64,000 nucleotides of DNA from Myxococcus fulvus (GTDB taxonomy: Bacteria > Myxococcota > Myxococcia > Myxococcales > Myxococcaceae). The stretch's first letter is position 1. Every line of letters begins with the position of its first letter. The position numbers and the translations under genes are program-made. Below are positions 60,447-64,000 of this stretch, one piece after another. The stretch covers positions 124,001-188,000 of the forward strand of contig NZ_FOIB01000012.1 of assembly GCF_900111765.1 (NCBI RefSeq), read 5' to 3'. The notes beneath the pieces were generated by a model that was not told the origin of the DNA, did not search any database, and saw nothing but the letters and a program-made list of their open reading frames with translations.

Positions 60447-61438
60447 CCACCGCCATTCCCCGTACCCCTCCCGCCGTCCTGCCCGGCCCCAATGACACCT
60501 GCTGGTGCGGCAGCGGCACCAAGTACAAGAAGTGCCACCGCGGCGCCGACGCCGTCGAGGCGCGCAAGAAGGGCCCCGAGGTCGCGCGCAAGGGCATCCG
60601 CCCGGGCCTCATCAGCCCCCGTCGCGACGTGCCCCTCCACATCGCCCGCCCCGACTACGCCGTCTCCGGCCGCCCCCAGCGCCGCCCGAGCGACTCCGAG
60701 ATCCGCTCGCCGGATGTCATCGCGCGCATGCGCAGGGCCTGCAAGGCCGCCGCCGAGGTGCTCCAGGAAGTCGCCTCCCACGTGCGCCCCGGCATCACCA
60801 CCGACGAGCTGGATGCCATCACCCACGAGGCCTACATCCGCCGGGGCGGCTACCCGAGCACGCTCAACTACCACGGCTTCCCCAAGTCCCTGTGCACCTC
60901 GGTCAACGAGGTCATCTGCCACGGCATCCCCGACAACCGCGCGCTGGAGGACGGCGACATCGTCAACCTGGACATCACCATCTACCTGGATGGCGTCCAC
61001 GGCGACTGCTCGGCCACGCACTTCGTGGGCAAGGTGGACCCGGAGAGCGAGCGGCTGGTGCGCGTCACCCGCGAGTGCATGGAGCTGGGCATCGCCGCGG
61101 TGAAGCCCGGCCGGCCCATCAGCGACATCGGCCGCGCCATTGAAGACCACGCCACCAAGAACGGCATGAGCGTGGTGCGCGCCTACTGCGGCCACGGCAT
61201 CGGTGAGACGTTCCACACGTCCCTCCAGATTCCGCACTACTACGAGCCCGAGGCCGACACCATCATGGAGCCGGGCATGATCTTCACCGTCGAGCCGATG
61301 ATCAACCTGGGCGGCTGGGGCCACCGCACGTGGGACGACGGGTGGACCGCCGTCACCGCCGACGGCAGCCGCAGCGCCCAGTTCGAGCACACGCTGCTCG
61401 TCACCGAGCAGGGCCCCGACATCCTCACCGTGGCCTGA
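60443..61438 (+). CDS. map: Type I methionine aminopeptidase with N-terminal SEC-C zinc motif
   Basis: A 331-residue enzyme that removes the initiator methionine from new proteins. The N-terminal SEC-C motif CWCGSGTKYKKCH (Cys20, Cys22, Cys31, His32) binds zinc and probably helps ribosome association. The pita-bread catalytic domain has VNLDITIYLDGVHGDC, GHGIGETFHTS and TVEPMI for the metal-binding Asp, His and Glu. Length is that of the longer zinc-finger-containing MAP type. It is translationally coupled to the small HTH gene. Housekeeping map genes elsewhere in the genome cannot be excluded, so this may be a second copy. Confidence 0.93.
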   Translation: MTTAIPRTPPAVLPGPNDTCWCGSGTKYKKCHRGADAVEARKKGPEVARKGIRPGLISPRRDVPLHIARPDYAVSGRPQRRPSDSEIRSPDVIARMRRACKAAAEVLQEVASHVRPGITTDELDAITHEAYIRRGGYPSTLNYHGFPKSLCTSVNEVICHGIPDNRALEDGDIVNLDITIYLDGVHGDCSATHFVGKVDPESERLVRVTRECMELGIAAVKPGRPISDIGRAIEDHATKNGMSVVRAYCGHGIGETFHTSLQIPHYYEPEADTIMEPGMIFTVEPMINLGGWGHRTWDDGWTAVTADGSRSAQFEHTLLVTEQGPDILTVA

Positions 61439-61605
61439 AGTCCCGAGCGCCCCACGGTAGACCGTGGGGCGAAGCCACCGTGTGACGGGCGACAGTCCTC
61501 CACGGTGGCCGTCACCGGCCGGACGTCCCCTCGAAACCTCTCGGCGCTCCTCGCGCGTCCGGCGCTATCCACGCGCTCCAGGCCCGAGGTCCCGAGAGGT
61601 ACGCC

Positions 61606-62016
61606 ATGTCCCTCGACATCGCCGTCGACGCCGACCGTCTCAAGAGCGTCCAGGACGTCCTCCAACTGCTGGAGGACTCCTTCCAGGTCGACTTCATCCC
61701 AGGCATCTTCAAGAAGCTGGACGAGAAGCTGCTCGTCGAGCGCGCCGCGTTCCGGACGAACACGCTCGCACAGCGCTACGAGCTGGACGTCTACTTCGGA
61801 CTCAAGGGCCCCGAGGCGAGCGCCCGCTCACCGTTCCTCAAGGTGGGCATGCACATCACCATCCAGTCCGAGGTCGCCGCGCGCGGCCGTCGTCCGGCCC
61901 GCTACGACGGCACGTTGGAGGTCCCGCTCACCGACGAGGCCATCACCCACGTGCCGTTCGCGCTCTACCTGCGCCGCGCCGCCCGGGGCGCGCTCACGAC
62001 ACCTCCCTCGGAGTGA
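61606..62016 (+). CDS. Hypothetical protein, 136 residues
   Basis: GAGAGG lies about 8 bases before ATG 61606. The protein reads SVQDVLQLLEDSFQVDFIPG, then FKKLDEKLLVERAAF and YELDVYFGLKGPEASARS, with a C-terminal RRAARGALTTPPSE. It looks cytoplasmic and compact; the family is not recognised. It lies between map and the convergent DUF2917 gene. Confidence 0.6.
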   Translation: MSLDIAVDADRLKSVQDVLQLLEDSFQVDFIPGIFKKLDEKLLVERAAFRTNTLAQRYELDVYFGLKGPEASARSPFLKVGMHITIQSEVAARGRRPARYDGTLEVPLTDEAITHVPFALYLRRAARGALTTPPSE

Positions 62017-62023
62017 ACTCGGC

Positions 62024-62350
62024 TCACCCTGCGCAGGGCGACAGCGACGTCCCCAGGCAGAAGCGCGCGGACCTCAGCGCCTGCACCACCACCTGGCCGC
62101 CGTGGTCCAGGGGCACGCTGCTCCCGCGCTCCAGCACGTAGTCCCGAGGGTCCGACTCGAAGGTGAGCCAGAGCCGGCCCTCGGTACACGTGAGCAGCAG
62201 GCCCTCGTCCCCCTGGATGCGTCGGCTCCAGAGCGTCCCTTCGAGCAGCCCCTGGCCGCCCGTCTCCATCCCGGGACGCGCCTCGGGCTTCAGGTGATTC
62301 CACAGCGAGCTCCAGAAGCCTCGCCGCGCCGACATGAGCTTGGACTCCAT
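62024..62350 (-). CDS. DUF2917 protein
   Basis: A 108-residue protein with a DUF2917-like core: LLLTCTEGRLWLTFESDPRD then YVLERGSSVPLDHGGQVVVQAL, and an N-terminal helix (RRGFWSSLWNHLKPEARPG). DUF2917 proteins are small beta-rich proteins found beside MocR-type regulators. The gene diverges from the MocR gene across a palindrome-containing region. Its function is unknown. Confidence 0.75.
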   Translation of the reverse strand: MESKLMSARRGFWSSLWNHLKPEARPGMETGGQGLLEGTLWSRRIQGDEGLLLTCTEGRLWLTFESDPRDYVLERGSSVPLDHGGQVVVQALRSARFCLGTSLSPCAG

Positions 62351-62424
62351 GGCACCACGACCTCCTCATGGCTCACCATGCGCCCCGCCGGGGAAACAGA
62401 ACAGAGGCAGCAATCTGTCATTGT

Positions 62425-62461
62425 GACCAGTACAGTTGAAGTCCAAGGAACTGTACTGGTC
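62425..62461. promoter_or_regulatory. Perfect 13-bp inverted repeat, candidate MocR operator
   Basis: GACCAGTACAGTT-(11 bases)-AACTGTACTGGTC is a perfect inverted repeat in the divergent intergenic region. The half-site core CTGTACTGG resembles GntR/MocR operator patterns. It lies 89 bases before the MocR start and 74 bases before the DUF2917 start, so it could control both genes. Confidence 0.72.
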
Positions 62462-62550
62462 CGTGCGGTGGGCAGGTGTGTCTGGGCAGCGGAGGCCGGG
62501 CCCGTTACCGATACGGGCTGGCGGGAGACGGACTTCGCATCGGGGATGGC

Positions 62551-63987
62551 ATGGGCGCGCTGGCACACAAACCGAAGTTGTACGAGCAGGTGGCGGAGAA
62601 GCTGGAGGACGCCATCAACGCGGGCACGCTGCGCGCGGGAGACAGGCTCCCCTCCGTGCGTCAGCTCAGCCTGCGTGAGCAGGTGAGCATCTCCACGGTG
62701 CTCCAGGCGTATCTGCATCTGGAGTCGGTGGGGCTCATCGAGACGCGGCCGCAGTCGGGCCACTACGTGCGCCGGCGCGAGCGTCCCCGCCTTGCGGAGC
62801 CGCAGGTATCCCGCCCCGCGACCAGCGCCACGCCCGTCACGGTGAGCGCGCTGGTGTCGCGCGTGTACCAGTCGATGCGCGACCCGAACCTCGTACAGAT
62901 GGGCGGCGCGTGGCCGTCCACGGAGCTGTTGCCCACGCGCCGGCTGTACCGGGAGCTCAACGCGCTCACCCGCGAGATGGGCGACGCGGGGATGCTGTAC
63001 GACGTGCCCCCGGGGTGTCCGGAGCTGCGGCGGCAGCTCGCGCGGCGCTCGCTGGACTGGGGCGCGGCGCTGTCGCCCGAGGACTTCATCATCACCGTGG
63101 GCGCGGCGGAGGCCATCCACCTGTGTCTGCTCGCCGTGGCCCGGCCAGGGGACACCATCGCGATTGAGTCGCCGGCGTACTACGGCACGCTGCAGGCCAT
63201 CGAGTCGCTCGGGCTGCGCGCGCTGGAGATTCCGTGCTCACCGCGTCATGGCATGGAACTGGATGCGCTCCAGGCGGCGCTGGAGCGGCGGCGCGTGGCG
63301 GCGGTGCTGGTGGTGCCCAGCTACAGCAACCCGGTGGGAAGCTGCATGCCGACGGCGAACCGCCAGCGACTGGTGGCCATGCTCGAGGAGCGCGGGGTGC
63401 CGCTCATCGAGGACGACCTGTACGGCGACCTCCACTTCGACGAGCGCAGGCCGCGCACGTGCAAGTCGTTCGACAAGACGGGCAACGTGATGCTGTGTGG
63501 CTCGTTCTCGAAGACGCTCGCGCCGGGTTTCCGCGTGGGGTACGTGGCGCCGGGGCGGCTGCGGGAGCGGGTGGAGCTCCTGAAGTTCTCGCACACGGTG
63601 GCCTCGCCCACGCTGCTGCCGCTGGCGATTGCCCGCTTCCTGGAGGAGGGCGGGTATGACCGGCACCTGCGCACGCTGCGGCGCCGGTTGACGGAGCAGG
63701 TGGCGCGCATGGCGGAGGGGGTGGCCGAGCACTTCCCCGAGGGCACTCGCGTGGCGCGGCCGGCGGGGGGCTCGCTGTTGTGGGTGGAGCTGCCGGCCAC
63801 GGTGGACTCGCTGGTGCTGCACGGGCGCGCGCTGGAGGCGGGCGTGAGCATCGCGCCGGGGCCCATCTTCTCGCCCCGGCCGGACTCGTACCGGAACTTC
63901 ATCCGCCTGTCGTGTGGACAGCCGTGGACGCCACGCATCGAGGGCGCGATGGCCACGGTGGGCCGGCTGGTGCGCACCCTGATGTGA
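62551..63987 (+). CDS. MocR/PdxR-type GntR regulator with aminotransferase domain
   Basis: A 478-residue regulator from ATG 62551. A GntR winged helix (1-75: LPSVRQLSLREQVSISTVLQ) precedes a fold-type I aminotransferase-like domain binding pyridoxal phosphate. The PLP lysine is Lys321 in CGSFSKTLAPGFRVGY, the Asn/Asp ligand region PSYSNPVG and LIEDDLYGDL, and the Arg for the carboxylate near RLSCGQ. MocR regulators sense vitamin B6 or amino-acid-related ligands and control transport or metabolism. The divergent DUF2917 gene and the shared inverted repeat are the likely targets. Confidence 0.9.
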   Translation: MGALAHKPKLYEQVAEKLEDAINAGTLRAGDRLPSVRQLSLREQVSISTVLQAYLHLESVGLIETRPQSGHYVRRRERPRLAEPQVSRPATSATPVTVSALVSRVYQSMRDPNLVQMGGAWPSTELLPTRRLYRELNALTREMGDAGMLYDVPPGCPELRRQLARRSLDWGAALSPEDFIITVGAAEAIHLCLLAVARPGDTIAIESPAYYGTLQAIESLGLRALEIPCSPRHGMELDALQAALERRRVAAVLVVPSYSNPVGSCMPTANRQRLVAMLEERGVPLIEDDLYGDLHFDERRPRTCKSFDKTGNVMLCGSFSKTLAPGFRVGYVAPGRLRERVELLKFSHTVASPTLLPLAIARFLEEGGYDRHLRTLRRRLTEQVARMAEGVAEHFPEGTRVARPAGGSLLWVELPATVDSLVLHGRALEAGVSIAPGPIFSPRPDSYRNFIRLSCGQPWTPRIEGAMATVGRLVRTLM

Positions 63988-64000
63988 GCTCAGCGCGCGA

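Overview
The window looks like chromosome of a myxobacterium (suborder Cystobacterineae, for example Myxococcus or a close relative). The evidence is a GC content near 70 percent with strong GC bias at third codon positions, dense lipoprotein genes with Pro-Asp-Ala-Gly linkers, two eukaryote-like Ser/Thr kinases (one beside a DUF2381-like protein), a MYXO-CTERM-like tail on a secreted trypsin, and the DUF1552/DUF1592 and TIGR03805/TIGR03806-type pairs common in these bacteria. No rRNA gene, complete tRNA, CRISPR array, intact insertion sequence or replication origin was seen.

Layout. 1-8.4 kb: a giant kinase/ATPase signalling protein cut by the window edge, a tandem left-handed beta-helix protein, a MATE exporter, an exported amidohydrolase, a VOC protein and a cysteine-rich lipoprotein. 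8.5-12.9 kb: an iron(III)-type ABC importer operon (binding lipoprotein, fused permease, ATPase) divergent from a MarR regulator. 13-16.9 kb: a secreted diheme cytochrome plus parallel beta-helix pair and a DUF3445 protein. 17-20.3 kb: an FKBP lipoprotein and two alpha/beta hydrolases, one without its nucleophile. 20.3-24.7 kb: two CAP-domain proteins and the DUF1552/DUF1592 pair. 25-31.6 kb: a SpoIIIAA-like ATPase with R3H domain, a beta-lactamase-fold lipoprotein, an M3 peptidase and a CheR methyltransferase. 31.7-34.7 kb: a four-gene run of exported proteins ending in a trypsin.

34.7-37.7 kb is an accessory islet. A Fic C-terminal remnant and an AT-rich inverted repeat lie on its left, and a tRNA-3'-end-like T-arm on its right. 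Between them are two tandem genes for degenerate GyrB-like proteins without ATP-site motifs or a TOPRIM domain. 37.7-49.2 kb is ordinary: lipoproteins, DUF1361, a HAD nucleotidase, a second HAD protein, a DksA-type zinc finger, an S37 peptidase bounded by a duplicated DksA tail, a kinase fused to a lipoprotein-like domain, and a GNAT enzyme.

49.2-60.2 kb is a second accessory region. An AraC remnant is followed by a cysteine-rich MopE-like exported protein translationally coupled to a 2,423-residue SpvB/Rhs polymorphic-toxin-like protein with a Hint domain and an unassigned C-terminal tip. A small cupin-like gene (candidate immunity) follows, and a second inverted copy lies beyond a frameshifted group II intron maturase remnant. 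60.2-64 kb: a small DNA-binding protein overlapping a methionine aminopeptidase gene with a SEC-C zinc motif, then DUF2917 and MocR-type genes diverging around a perfect 13-bp inverted repeat.
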